Shown here: in pieces, positions 49,860-62,209 of the stretch
How positions within the stretch are numbered: position 1 is the stretch's first letter
Layout: each line of letters begins with the position of its first letter
DNA from: Penelope pileata
Lineage: Eukaryota > Chordata > Aves > Galliformes > Cracidae
Length of the DNA stretch: 64,000 nt
Direction: 5' to 3'
Assembly (NCBI GenBank): GCA_013396635.1
Contig: WBMW01000442.1
Coordinates: 688,752-752,751, forward strand
Notes under the pieces: model-generated
Seen by the model: only the letters and a program-made list of their open reading frames with translations
The model's database searches: none
Told to the model about the DNA's origin: nothing
Translations under genes and position numbers: made by a program

Positions 49860-50375
49860 TCTGTCTTAGCTTCTAACAGAAGTTACTTCTCTCATAGTGT
49901 CTGGTATGCAGCTATGTTTTGGTCTCAGAAGAAAAACAAAGCTGATAACACCTGGCAGTGTTGAACACAGCCAAGGACATATTTTGTTCCTCAGTGAAGC
50001 AGTGAGGAGGCACAAGGAGCTGGGAACTGGGCGGGGACAGCACCAGGGCAGCTGCCCCGAACTGACCAAAGAGCTGTTCCATGCCACATCCCATCATGGG
50101 ATTTCTACGGAAGGGGAGTCTCTTGCTCGGAGGGAGGGGCTGGTTGGGTATCAGTCATTTGTCCCTTGCTTTGTGTATCATCTATTGTTTCTTATATATA
50201 TATATGTACTGGTATTTCTTTTATTCTCTCTGCTGTCTTAGTAAATAGCTTTTATCTCAGCCCACGAGTTCTACCATATTTATTCCTTAATTCTCTCCCC
50301 CATCCCACTTGGGAGGGGCGAGGGTGAGCAAACAACTGTGTGGGACTGAGCTACCTGCTGGGTCGAACCACAACA
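49860..50375 (+). mobile_element. solo LTR of an endogenous retrovirus, degenerate
   Basis: The stretch matches my memory of a common bird ERV LTR: an internal region around ctgataacacctggcagtgt, tatctcagcccacgagttct, then ctctcccccatcccacttgg, and the 3' end gtcgaaccacaaca at 50362-50375. The usual polyadenylation hexamer near 50240 is altered (agtaaa/taaata). A (TA)n run interrupts it at about 50191-50204. No gag, pol or env coding sequence flanks it, so it is a solo LTR. The 5' border is uncertain and no target-site duplication could be fixed. Confidence 0.7.
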
Positions 50376-51661
50376 AGTGGAATACTTACAGACAAAAAAT
50401 GAGCAGTGCTGTACTTGGTACAGAAAGGAAAAGAACCCTACTTCCTTAGTGAGGAGGATGAACTCCTAGAACTATCTGCATGCTTCTAAGAAATACTTCC
50501 AAGTGGTGCAAACTAATGCAAAATTGATCATTTTCTTCCAAATAGTTTATTTTAAGCTAACCTAACCTTTGTTGTTGCTGCTCAGAATGTTGTACTTTAC
50601 GGTGCAAAAGAGACTGAAGACAAATTCTTCCATTTATTTTCTGTCAAAAAAAAAAAAAAACACCTTAATGTATTAGGTATTTTTTTTCATGTTTTTATTG
50701 GCCTCAGGAACTGGCAACACAATAGCCCAGCAAAATTAAAAACAAATGTAAATGCTCTTTAGAAATTAATTAATACTAGGTTAGGACCCTGGCAATCAGA
50801 ACTGCTGAATTATTTCCCTAAATTAATGGCGATCTCCACATCATACCTTAACTTCATTTGCTTTTTTCTCAACCAGCCATGCAGCACATCACTGCGTGAC
50901 AGAGGCATCTCCAGCAGAGGTACGAGAGTCAGTGGGGCTGAGCTAGCACTGGACTCACAAATGTGCACCGTGTAAGTACAGTGCCTCTTCACCACTGCAA
51001 TGGAGATATTTTGCTTTCATTCTCACACTATTTCTGCATGGCACTGCAGAAGACGAGCATGCAGACATGCTTTGGCAATAGACTAACACAAGCCCTGGCA
51101 TCTCTGTATCATATTCTGCTGTAGGTTCATCTTCATGAGGAAGTTGCTCAGAATACCGACCTCTCATAGCTATTCTGTGCTGCTGAGGTAGCCCTCAGAG
51201 CATGGGCATTTCCAATGTCAAACAGGTCAGCTTAGTCCAGTTCCAGACAGGACTGAATAGAATGGGAAAAGAAAGCGCCCCAAAATAGATCTAATGAGAA
51301 CTCACTACTATTGAGAATCTTATTTCCTCCCCAGCTTTCACAATGACATTCCTCGGTAGACAACTCTCATTTCTGTTTTCTCTGTTCTTCCGTTATTCCA
51401 AGTGAAAAAATTAATGTTATACAGTTTAAGTAATAAATACGGTTTAGTGGAATGAAATGTGCTAGTCTAAGATATACACACAGCTTTATTGACACGTGAA
51501 ATGTTTGTCTGAATGACTTCATACTTGCACAGTATGATGAAAAGCCCTTACAAAAATAGGTAGAGAGTCAAATCAGAGGTTTTTATTTGGAGAAAATAAA
51601 CAGAAGTCTACGATTTACCCTTGCCCTAAAGATAAACTAACGTCTTCTGCCAACAATAACA

Positions 51662-51689
51662 CAACAGAATTATATCAACAGAATTATAT
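51662..51689. repeat. 14-bp tandem duplication
   Basis: The unit caacagaattatat occurs twice in perfect tandem, followed by a partial third copy (caaca). Confidence 0.95.
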
Positions 51690-52042
51690 CAACACTTCTT
51701 CTGTTTCAATATTAAGTTCAAGCATCTGTTAACAACTTATTGCTTGTTGTTGTTGTTACGTGGCCAGATCTTTTATCTGTATACAACCTATTCACGCTGG
51801 AGTTCCCTTTCTCTTCAATACTTATTTGTTTTTCCCACAGTCTGTCTGCTTCTAGTTTTCTCTCCTTCAACCCACAATAACTTGACATTTCTTGTAGTCC
51901 CTTTTATCATGGACAGTTTTCCCTTAGGATCCCAGGTCTCTTCACAACCAGTTTCCATACTAGAGAGCACTTCTTTCTACATGAGATAGTGTAGCAGCAG
52001 AGGTAATCTCTGAAAAGGAAATACAGACAGTTTCAATTTATT

Positions 52043-52063
52043 CACACACACACACACACACAC
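52043..52063. repeat. (CA)n microsatellite
   Basis: About ten CA units in a row. It is likely to vary in length between individuals. Confidence 0.97.
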
Positions 52064-55000
52064 TGAGATGCTCCTAAGTCCCCTGAGAGAGAATGGCAGT
52101 TACAATAAAAGAAGTGTACAACTGACAGGATGTCAGGAGATAGATAATATGTCAGCACTGAGAATGGAATAAATGTATCTAGTCTGTCCCAATAAGAAAC
52201 TAAATATCGTACAACCTCTTTTTCAGAACTGTCAGGGATGAGAATTTTCAAGTCTCCCTGGGTTATCTGTTACTGAATTGTCTGATAAGTTAGAAAATTT
52301 ATCACAGCTACTTCATTCATAAAGACTATATCACCTAAATGCCCTGGTTTCTATGTACATGGGCAACTGGGAACCACCTCACACCACATTTCTCATTAGC
52401 TTGTCAAAAAGGCAAGAATGCTCCCCTCTCTAGCTGCAGGGTATTGGAAAGCACCATGCAACCCCCTGGATGGTGTGTGGCAGCACACAGATCTATCTTA
52501 TCACAACGGAATGCTTTGAATTTGGATGCCACCCTTACCACACGGATATTCTCCTTTTTGCTTCCACTTGTTAGAAACAAATACCCCTTTGACAACTCTG
52601 CCTCCCTTGTGACAGGCAGCCCAGCCAACCTAGTAAGCACCAACAAGCAGCTGGTAAAGAAACAACAGCAGAACATCAAGGTCTCCTTGGCTTGATTGCA
52701 GTTTCCACCTCCAAAGACATCTGTTGACCATCAGTAAGAGGTGTTTACAAGTCTGTAAAGATACAGTTGTGATCCTCTGAGACTTTCACCTCCCTCTGCT
52801 CTGTTAAACCAGATAGGAATTCCTACAGAAGTGCATCCTTTGCACTTTACAAACCCGGGAGCTGAGGTTTGCCCTGCTGGGACAAGCATATCAAAGGTAA
52901 GCAAAGTACACACATACAAAGCAGCAGGTACGCAGCGTAAAACAAAAGCAAAGAAAAAAATACATGGATTAACACTGCAAACTGTATGTGCATGCAGCCC
53001 TCGCTACGGGCCTCAGGAGGGACATTTCTCTGAATATCTGCATTATGATCTGCATTGTTATGCCTCTGAATATCTGCCATGCTGCAACCGGCATCTGAAA
53101 CAGCTACTTTAAAACTAGTTCTGTTGTGTCAACAGCACACTACAGGCACATCCATTGTTAGAGATGAGGAATTGGCTGAAAAGAGAAGGCAAGCTATTAA
53201 TATTTACAGAAAGCTATTTGTCATATCAGGAGTAAGTTGCTTGACAGTAATAGAGAAAACAGTCATCAAAGCTGGACTCAACCACTCATATACTTGCTAA
53301 TGAGCACTAATAGCAAATTAGATTACATCAGTTTGGATTAGGGCTCTTGGAGAAAATGTCACACACTTTCACAGCTGTGTAGCAGATTAGACTAGGGTTC
53401 CAGAGTAAAGAAGGAAGGCAACCAGAAATTAAAGTTGCCTTGGCTGGAAAGCACAAAGCATCTTCCAGAAATTCTGTGAAAACTGAGTCAATGACCCACA
53501 GGCAGGACAGCCGCGTACATTTTGTTAGGACATTTCTACTCTTCAAGGCACGTAGATTAATGTGCTGCTTTTTAAAGCAGTTAATAAGTCATGAACCCTC
53601 CCAAGCAGCCCCTCAGCTACCTCACAGGTATTCACATGCTGTGAATGCACAGCCCCTGAGAAAGGCAGCCCCGTGCGTTGCTGCTTTGCTACCCCACCCT
53701 CTGAATGTGTTTGTTCCTGTATGTCCCGGTGACGAACATCTAAGTCTTGGCAGAAATGAATCACTTTGCTCTCGTTGCCCTGCTCCAGTGGAGATGGTGA
53801 AGTCACAAAGCTGAGCGCAAAGCACTCTAAAGCCACGAGCTCCCTCTGCAGCATTTGGGAAGGAATCGTCTTGCCTCAAGGAACCTATCAATTCCGTGGT
53901 GAGGAACTGGACCATTCACAGCACTTAATTTCTGGGAAACATCCGCTGAAACCTGAGCTAGTCTTCTAAATCATTTATATTAAATTTTATTCTAATAAGG
54001 AGCCGTTATGATGTGTTGACCTTGGCAAATACTCTCCTTGCTAACCCCACCCCAAAAGGAAACAACTGGAGGAAAGCACATTGCTCCAGGATTTTTGTCT
54101 AGGAATGTGCAGAGTTAACAGGTCAGACCCAGACATAACAAAAGGTGTTACTAAATCACTATGTCAGACATTAGAAGTTAGTTTAAAAGCATTAAAGCAA
54201 TTATTTATATCTTAAATGATGATTTACGTATTTTAGTTTCACGTTTGTCACTAATTTAGATTCCCTGAGAGTTACACTGATGTACGGGATTGCTGTCACA
54301 CCTCCTCATACATCAGTGCGGAATGCCACCACTAAGTTCATACAAACCCATTAAAATCTCAGTTGATGTCGGTTTCCATTGCATGTCAAGGGATCGAGAA
54401 TAAGGGTATAAATTACACTGATTTAAACTTCCCTCATGTAGACTTGTCTCTGAATTCATCCTGCTAATATCACCACGCACAAGCTACGTGCCATGTGATT
54501 TCCTTCCTCCCCACACACTGTTTCGTAGAGTCATTTTTCTTGGCAATATTAAAGTGGGATTTTAATTAATTAGATTAGGACTTATGTCTGCTTTCTAAAT
54601 TAATCCACACGTTTCTCCTTGGCATCACACTACACTTTTTATTCATGTTCATTCCTCCACATTAAGGAATCCTCATGACTGCAGAGAGAAAATACATCCT
54701 GCAACACAGTCACAGCTCATCCCACCCATGTGACCCCGCAACGGGTTCATTTCCTCCAATCTGCACCAATCAAGGCATCCAAAAAGATCTACTTTAAACT
54801 GGCTTAGTCCACAGATGGACTTCATGTCCGTAGCTAGTTCCACATACTGGCTTTCTTGATCATGTGCAAGACTGGATCTGCATAACAGACTGAAACAGGA
54901 TGCTGAAAATCTAGCAATTTTATCTAAGGAGGGCTCGTGCCTGTGGGATTTTTAGAAATGTTTTGGAAGTAGGAGGAGGAGTTGTTCCTCAAGTCAGAAT

Positions 55001-56189
55001 GTGAGACTGGAGAAGGAGATGTGGAAAATGTTAACTCCCACGTTTGTGTATCTGAGAGTGCAATCTCTTTATGGCAAGAACCACAGTTCTATCCGTGTGT
55101 TGCAACAACAGTAAATTGAAGGAAACACTGGAAACAATTTAGTAAGGGGCAGCCTGTGGAATCAACCAAAGGAACAAGGAAAGTCCCGACCTACCTATCT
55201 ATGCTGTGAGCCAAACCAGTAGAGTTGCTCTGAACTTCGGAGATGTACAATACAATGGCATGAACTTGAACTTTTCCATTCAAGAAAAGTTTACAACCTT
55301 TCACCTTGTATAAAAACTGGTTTTGAGATATGGGGACTAGAAATTTGCCCTACATCTTCTGTTTTAAAGGTCAGGAGTTATTTCATGTCACAATTAATCT
55401 TTGCAAGCAGTAAGGCCCACACGGCAAGTCCTGTGTTTCTGGTGAATGGCTCGGGTCTCTGGGGGCAGCAGAGACAGTGCAGGGAGGGCAGAGCCTCCTT
55501 TTCCCAGCAGCTACCAGGGACATAATGGCACCAGCAGAGTCTCTTTGAGAAAGGGGCTCTGATACCGCACTTCTTACTGTCGGGTCCTTTCCTCAATGTA
55601 TTGGCCTCCTTTCCTCCTTTCAGGAAAAAAGCCCCCCAAAATAGTCCTTGTTCATTTAGCTCGTAGGTAAAACATTAAGTGATAGACCTCACAAGAAGGC
55701 CCATAACTGTGCATTTAACGGGGATCCTATACATCTCCCATCCTAGGTGCAGAGGCACCACCGTAATCACAGCTTGGCCAAGGCCAAGACGTAGGGAACC
55801 AGCGCTACCCCTCAGCAGCAGGAGCCGGGCGATGCCAAGCCTGGCTCCAAGCACATTTTTAATTCAGTACCATGAAACAAGTCAGTTAATCTCTGAGGTA
55901 TTTTGCGCACCGTGCAGCTCCCAATAACTAACTGGCAGTGAACACAGTGACTGGCACTTGGGTTCTGCCAGCGCCCCGGGCACTGCTGGGTGACAAGAAG
56001 CCCGGCTGCCTGCAGCACCTCGGCAGTCCCAGCACAGCGACAGGCAGCAGGAGCCACTGCCCACGCTCCCTGTACTGAGACTCAAAGGTGGTGATGATTC
56101 CATTGCCACTGAGCTACGGAGCAGGGCAGCCCCACTGCTGACACCCGGCTGGGGCTGAAGTGGAGGGCGCTTCCTCATAATTCTTTATT

Positions 56190-56498
56190 TTAAAGCACAT
56201 GGGGCCCTGCGCTGCCAGACACAGCTGGCAAGGCCCACTCGGCACAACACGCCTGAGGGGTAGCTACCGCCATTTTCTGACGGCCGGGGTGAGCCCGCCG
56301 CCATCACGTCACTTCCGTCTCCGCCGGCGCGCGGGGCAGCGCTCCGCCATGGCGGCGGCGTCGGTGCGGAGCGGCGCCGGGCCCGGCCTCTCCTCCCCGC
56401 GGTATCGCTCTGCGGAAACGCCAGCGAAATCCGCCTCCGGGGGCGGGGTTCCGCCAGCCTTCCCCTGAGGCCTGTGTCTCGCCGGGCGTGCTGTAGCC
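56190..56498 (+). promoter_or_regulatory. FADD: CpG-rich promoter and 5' leader of FADD
   Basis: GC content and CpG frequency rise sharply from about 56260, unlike the AT-rich flanks. No TATA box is visible. Recognisable motifs are ccgccattttctg near 56268 (YY1-like), catcacgtcacttccgtctc near 56304 (a CRE-like TCACGTCA next to an ETS-type ACTTCCG) and ccgccatggcggcgg near 56345. This is typical of a TATA-less housekeeping promoter. The transcription start is not visible directly. Confidence 0.75.
56349..56468 (+). other. upstream ORF in the FADD leader (39 codons)
   Basis: An ATG in a near-perfect initiation context (tccgccATGG) opens a 39-residue frame beginning MAAASVRSGAGPG and stopping with TGA at 56466-56468, 30 bases before the FADD start. 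If transcription starts upstream of 56349, it would be translated first and damp FADD translation. Its GC-rich codons look like promoter sequence, so the peptide itself may have no function. Confidence 0.45.
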
Positions 56499-56808
56499 AT
56501 GAGCTCCATGGATTCGTTTCAGATTCTGCTGTACTCGATTTCGTCCAGCTTGTCGGACACCGAGGTGTACGACCTCAAGTTACTATGCCGGGACAAAATT
56601 GGGAAAAGGAAGCTTGAGTCTGTCGAGAAAGGCATGGAGCTCTTCATCATCCTCCTGGAGCAGCAGTTAATCACAAAACACGATGTAAGCTTGCTTAAAA
56701 ACATGTTTGAGGTCATTAAAAGAAAAGATCTGGTCTTGCAGCTGGAGCATTTCGTAGAGGAGGAAGAAGCCGGTGCTGCCGATGACCAGCCCGATGCGGA
56801 TGAAAAAC
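56499..56808 (+). CDS. FADD: FADD exon 1, death effector domain
   Basis: Codes MSSMDSFQILLYSISSSLSD onward, the six-helix DED, ending one base into an Arg codon before gtaggt. The splice position is ambiguous by up to five bases because GTAGG occurs at both junctions, but the protein is unchanged. Retention of the intron would add only eight residues before a stop at 56835-56837 and give a DED-only protein of 112 residues. Confidence 0.96.
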
Positions 56809-57498
56809 GTAGGTGCCGCTTTCATTATTCTTTTTAGTACTGTTTTTTCAAAGCCATCCCAATAAATATGTGCCTCCCCTGGGGCCCTGGGTAGGCTTGG
56901 AGCCCTCAGCTCCCTGCTGTGGCTGAGCCACTGCTAACGGTGCTGCAGTGCTGTGCTGGGGCCATGCCGTGCCCTGGGAGCGTACCCTGAGGGCAGCACA
57001 CGCTGCAGACAGCTTTCCAGAGGAGAAACTGCTGCTCTTCTATCCCTGATGGTCACTGCTGTGTACTTGGAGCTCCCAGTGTACACAGTGGCTTTTCAGA
57101 CGTGGTGTGACCTTCATTATGAGTAATACAGCAAGAGAAATAGCATTTTGCTAAATAAAAATATCTAATATTTCCTTGTATATCTGTCACTAATACGTAT
57201 TTTTGCTATTTCAGGTAGGCTGAGCATAGCTATCGAAGCCATATGTGAAAACGTTGGGAGAGAGTGGAAGATGCTGATGCGGAGACTTGGCCTTTCTGAA
57301 GTGAAACTGGACAGAATAATAGCAGCCAATCCATGTAATTTGCGGGAACAATTGGTTCAGTCGCTTCGAGAGTGGCAGAGATGGAAGGGGAAAGATGCCA
57401 AGGTGGCTGACCTAATAAAGGCTCTTCGAGACTGTAAGATGAATTTGGTGGCAGACATCATTACTCGGGAGCTGAGTCCGGACACTGAAACCAAGTGA
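56499..57498 (+). CDS. FADD: FADD, Fas-associated death domain adaptor, two coding exons
   Basis: FADD is a cytosolic adaptor that links death receptors, through its death domain, to procaspase-8, through its death effector domain (DED). Exon 1 is 56499-56808 and exon 2 is 57215-57498, giving 197 residues (194 if the second ATG at 56508 is used). The DED spans about residues 5-86 and keeps the RxDL signature as R75-K-D77-L78. An acidic linker EEEEAGAADDQPDADE follows. The death domain runs from about 106 to 190 (IEAICENVGREWKMLMRRLG to CKMNLVADIITREL). The C-terminal Ser-rich tail of mammalian FADD is replaced by a short SPDTETK ending. The two-exon structure with the intron between the domains matches mammals. 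The first ATG has G at -3; the second aligns with the human MDPF start. Confidence 0.97.
56809..57214 (+). other. FADD: FADD intron
   Basis: A 406-bp GT-AG intron with no recognised element. It ends in the acceptor ttttgctatttcag. Confidence 0.93.
57215..57498 (+). CDS. FADD: FADD exon 2, death domain
   Basis: Codes RLSIAIEAICENVGREWK to CKMNLVADIITREL, then SPDTETK and a stop at 57496-57498. Family-typical residues are the Trp of GREW, the Leu-rich helix around LMRRLGLSE, and NLREQLVQSLREWQ. The death domain binds the matching domain of Fas and related receptors. Confidence 0.96.
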
Positions 57499-60400
57499 AA
57501 TCAATGTAAAAACACCTTCATGTCGCAGATATGAATGGTGGAAAAAAAAGCAGAAGTGCCTTCCAGCATTACCAACCCAAATCACTGTCATTGGTTCTGT
57601 TAATTCTGCCGTTAATTTACGTGCCTTAATAGCTTAATTTCAGGTCTGATTATGACTAACATAAAACCAAATTCCTTTCAGGTAATGCTTTGTAGCTGGT
57701 GCTTCCTTTAAGAAATTTTAACTTTTAAAATACCTGAACTCCATTTTGCAGAAATTCTGACACTGTGGCTTTGCCTCACACTTGAAAATAAGATCTGCTT
57801 TATTGCAGGTACTTTATAGGTACCTTGTCTGGAAGTACATCAATGGGATACTTCTGAGGGAGCTGAAATAGAACATTTCATGACACAGTTGGAATCGGAG
57901 GGAAGGAGGTAGAGCTCTTAGCTGTGTAGTGTGTCTTCTGTTTGCTTTGAGTGGCATAAGATAACATCTTCCATAATTTGTTGAATACCTTTGCTGCCAG
58001 TAGAAGACTGTGGCCTCAGTCTGGAAGATGACAGTGCAAGAGGACTAAAAAATATTGTAGTGTGGTTTGCTTTTTTTTTTTTTTTTTTTTTCAGAAAATG
58101 TGCCTGAATTGAAAATGATCTTGCTGAAATTAGTTATCGAGTGCCTTTGTACACAGAATCACAGAATGGTGGAGGTTGGAGGGGACCTCTGGAGGTCACC
58201 TGGTCCAACCTCCTTGCTCAAGCACAACCACATAGTGCCAGTGCCTTGTCCAGGCAAGATTCCCAAGGAGGGAGACAATAGCCTCTCTGGGCAACCTGTG
58301 CTCATGTTCCATCACCTGCACAGTGCAGAAGCGCTTCCACATTTTGAGATGAAAAACATCCTGAGAGTGATATTCTCCTGAAACTACCCAAGATATTGTA
58401 TCATCTCACAGATGTTTACAGCAGTCTTGTTTTTTTAACTATCTTGAATGTTTTAAAATTTTCTACAGGGAGTCATCTCGTAATCCATATCAGGGAGTCT
58501 GGTCATGACTGCTGGATGCTGCAGCTCACCTCATCAGCAAGCTATCCTTGTCTATGGTCTTGACTAAAAAAAATAAATGAAATCAGTTTATTTTTAGTGG
58601 AGGGGTGTGAAAGCTTATAGAGAGAGCACTAACTTTCCTCTGTAATGATATCCAGTGAACATCAGATGTATTTTGTCACACTTAGTTCTCTTCAAAGGTC
58701 ATTCCAGATTCAGTAGTACTCATAGGTTCTCTGCAATTCTTTACGTTGTTCCCATTCCTTTACACCTCTATAAAGTGGCTGTAAGCAAATCACTGTTGAA
58801 GGAGCATTTATAAATGAGACCAGGCCTAAGAAAAATATGGCCTCCACGTCTAACACTGGAAAAATTGCACATGCTTCAAGACATGTAGGGCAGTGGAAGC
58901 CTTTGGGAGCTGTTCCTTTATGCCAAGGGGGGAAGTTCTCTGAAATTATTATTGCCTGAAGGAGTGGGTTGTTACTGCCAACATCCTTCTAACTACACAG
59001 AACTACATAGATAGATACCCAAAGGGGGGAGGCTTTTTTTTTTTTTTGCTACTGTACCTGTGTGACTTGGCTTTTAATTTCTTACACGGTGCCATTACTG
59101 TAAAGTCCAAGTGTCAGCATGTAATATTACATCACTACTCTGTATAAATGCTCATAATTTTCAAGTCTTTGAAGTTGGTGCTTCTAGTTTGGAAGATGAC
59201 ACTTGAATTGATTGTAGTTAATGGAGACTGCTGTAATGTGAACTTTTTATTAGGGTTTTTCCTTTAAAAAATGCTTGTGAGAATCATTTTAATGATAGTA
59301 TGCTTAGTGATTATGTGCAAGCAGAGGAACAACAGCTAATACGAAAGTTTCCACTTGTCTGGGTTTTGGCACATGCAGTTCTTTAAGTCCTTGCTCCAAT
59401 ATATTGTTAGCATCAATTGTCAATTCTAGAGTTCTGGTAGGAGATGAAATGCTGCACTTCAGCTCAAAAGTTTTAGAGATTTTTTTTAATAGGGTTGATT
59501 TTCATTCTGCAGTATTTGAAGAAAATTTTCAGACTTTTTACTTCATGTATTTTAATGATCTTTGTGAGTGGAGTGGGAGAGAAGTGATGTTTGTGGTAGT
59601 GTGAGTTATGTTTGTGATAAAGCAGCTTTGCAACTATTCCAAGTACAGTCTGTCCAGTGATGTCTTCCTTATCTACTTGTCATAAATCTTCTGGTTTACA
59701 AAAGATAAATGTATCTGGGATATTAAAAAGAAGTATACTGCCTAATGCATACAATCAGGATCTTTTAAGGATCAGTAGGAATAGCAGCTGTAGCCAAGAA
59801 CTCATCTGCAAGAAATCTTCTGCCTTGGAAGATGTAAAACTCTGAGAGTTGTATACAGTTTTATACTATGATCTTTCTTATGCATATTTCATTAAAAATA
59901 TTCCCTTAAAAGAAAATGAAATTGAAGTGAGTTTTGTGTTATATGATTACTGTCTACGATGAGATCTCTAATTAAAAGAAAATAAACGCTAAGGACACTT
60001 TTACAGCAAGAAATGGTGCTAAAGAGGCCTTATGTTACCATGCCTTTCTTGGAACATCAGGAAAGGGGTGGAGGGGGGGCAGAGGGAGGCAGGAGTAACC
60101 CTGAATGCTATCACTTGGGGAAGTATACAAGAGAAAAATACCTGCCAGCCCTTAGGAGCCTAAAATGGAATGCAATGTGTGCACGGGAGATAGGCCTTTT
60201 ATGAGTAACTGTATTAAAATTGTTTTTCTTACTTGGCTCTACTACTCATACTGTGGTAAGGATGTTGTAGTTGTTTTGTAATTAATTAAAACCATAGTTT
60301 ACACCTTATTCTAAACCTGCAGGCTTCTGGAGGGTGCATTCAGAAGTTAAACTCTGCAGTCTGTACTAGCACTGAAGCGTTGGTATGCACTTAACGCTTT

Positions 60401-62161
60401 GAATGCAGAAGACGAGTAACAATTACTCGTTTTATCAAATCGTCTCTGTGATACTCTGCAAGAATATCGGCAAGAATCTTTTTTTTTTTTTCTCTCAAGA
60501 ATCTTATTTCTTTACAGCCTTGGAAAAGCAATGTATCAAAACATGTTGAGAGTAAAATCAGTATCTCGGGAGAATTCCCAGTTTGGCAGATTGTTCTTGC
60601 GTGTCCTTTCACAGTCCCTTTCAGTACACGTTTGCCATTTCCTATGATGAAGATATTAATAATTATATGTTGCACGCTGGTGTTTTTTTTCTTTTTTTAG
60701 AAATTGCATTATTTTCTTGTCAGTTTAAAAGAACATTTCTAGACTTAAATTCCCCCCCTATACAAATTGGTTTTTACAAATTTCAAATGCAATGTTCTGT
60801 ATTCCTTTTTTTCCATTTCCCAAACACAGGCAGCTGTATTTCCTCCAGCTTTTGTTTCAGTCCTACAGTAATTGGCTACTTTATGAAATCTAATTGCTTC
60901 ATTTAACTGTCTAACGCAGAAAGCTTAGTAACGCATGCTGTGTCCCAGAGCTCTCCCTGGCACGCAGCATGTCCTTAATTCAGACTCTTTGGTCGAGTGT
61001 TTTTCCATTTAAATTTAATTTCTAATCACTGTATTTGTTTCTTCCATAATTACCAAAAGGTGTTTTGTGTTTTTCTTCCCATTCCCTTCGTAGATCACCA
61101 ATGTCCTTAAAATATGTTCCAGCATGGAAAATATTTTTGAAGTTGTTTTCCCTCTGTGATTTATTGCTTCTTTCCTCTGCCAGTGTTTTTATTGCAAGTT
61201 CTAAGGTAGAATTGCAGAAACTGGTTCAGTGCTTCAGCTGCACACCATAAGAACAAGAATTCTGGGGACAGATGAGAGGCATGGGGTTTTGATGCCTGCG
61301 AGTGGCGAAAGCTCAAGAGCTTTGGAAGAAGTTTTGTTTTCAGAACAATTCTCATAGCTGAGGATTACTTCATGTCGAGAGGGTGTTTTGCAATGGGCTC
61401 TGGGAACTGTAGGCTTAGAAGAAAGAAGGCACAAGTTTACTCGGCTGCCAGGAACGTTCAGGTGAATGCAGAGGAAAAGAGGGGCTTCTGCAGAATAAAC
61501 TCACGGGCACTCTTAGCGTAGGGGTAAGTTTCTTCTTTAGAACTATTTCTTCCACTGTTTCTTCTCGAGAGCGTTATTCATTCACTTCTTAAAACAGACT
61601 TTAAAATAACAAATGTCTATTCTTATTAAACACACAAAAATATGTTAAGTTGTTAATGCTCGTTATGCTTAAATTCAGTAATTCCTGTGTTTGGATAAGT
61701 GTTGGAGATTGAGATTTTTTTTTCGTTGTTTTCCAAATGGGCTGCATGCACAGTGCTACCTGTTGCTGGTGACCTAACTTTCCTTTCTTTCAGCTTGGAG
61801 TTTAGTTTGTCAAGTAAAAGGTTAATTCTGTGTTCCTGGAAGCTCACTACTTAAGATAGCTTTCAGTCTACAGAATAACCATCTTTTGTAGCCAAGGTAA
61901 GGTTTTGGAATGTATTCTCTAAGGCTCTGAAGATATCGGTATATAAAAAAGGTGTATAAAGCAGTTCAGGAGGTTTACACCTCTAATCCCATGAGATAAG
62001 TGCCTTCCCTAAGGAGAGCAGTTTAGTGTCAACTTTGTATGTCTCGTGTCTCAACGTCCTGAAACTGGCGTTTTTATTTCCTTCATAGCATTCTAGCCTC
62101 AGATCAGGCTGTTGTGCTGTGTGACATTACACAGGGGTAGATTTGGGCCATTGTCGTGGAG
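57499..62161. other. FADD 3' flank and intergenic DNA
   Basis: The 3'UTR of FADD must begin here, but its end is not obvious. Candidate AATAAA signals lie at 58572-58577 and 59981-59986. An antisense CR1 fragment lies at 58151-58370. Poly-T tracts occur near 58071-58092, 59033-59048 and 60480. No further gene was recognised; the expected next gene of the mammalian order, PPFIA1, is not visible. Confidence 0.6.
58151..58370 (-). mobile_element. CR1 LINE 3' fragment, antisense
   Basis: The + strand reads acacagaatcacagaatggt then ggtcacctggtccaacctcc and later gagacaatagcctctctggg and caacctgtgctcatgttcca, the reverse complement of a CR1 3' end. It lies some 650 bp beyond the FADD stop and before the candidate AATAAA at 58572, so it may be part of the FADD 3'UTR in some transcripts. 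The 58370 border is approximate. Confidence 0.93.
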
Positions 62162-62209
62162 ATGTACAAAGCATTCAAGAGGACTTCTCTGTTGACTACA
62201 GATCTACAG
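62162..62209 (+). CDS. candidate first coding exon, unknown gene
   Basis: An ATG opens MYKAFKRTSLLTTDLQ and runs directly into a good gtgagc donor in phase 0. Possible acceptors lie upstream (for example ttacacag at 62126-62133). I do not recognise the protein. It is listed only because phase, donor and the next candidate exon agree; it may be chance. Confidence 0.2.

Larger units (their letters stand above)
50376..56189. other. intergenic, no gene recognised
   Basis: No credible exon is visible. The stretch holds a poly-A run near 50647, a 14-bp tandem duplication (caacagaattatat twice, 51662-51689) and a (CA)n run at 52043-52063. The longest open frames here (for example 53440-53814 on the + strand) begin at non-ATG codons and look like chance. 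Confidence 0.6.

Noticed and set aside
53440..53814. 124-codon open frame on the + strand with overlapping antisense frames
   Set aside because: It starts at TTG, overlaps two other equally long frames on the opposite strand and shows no recognisable domain.
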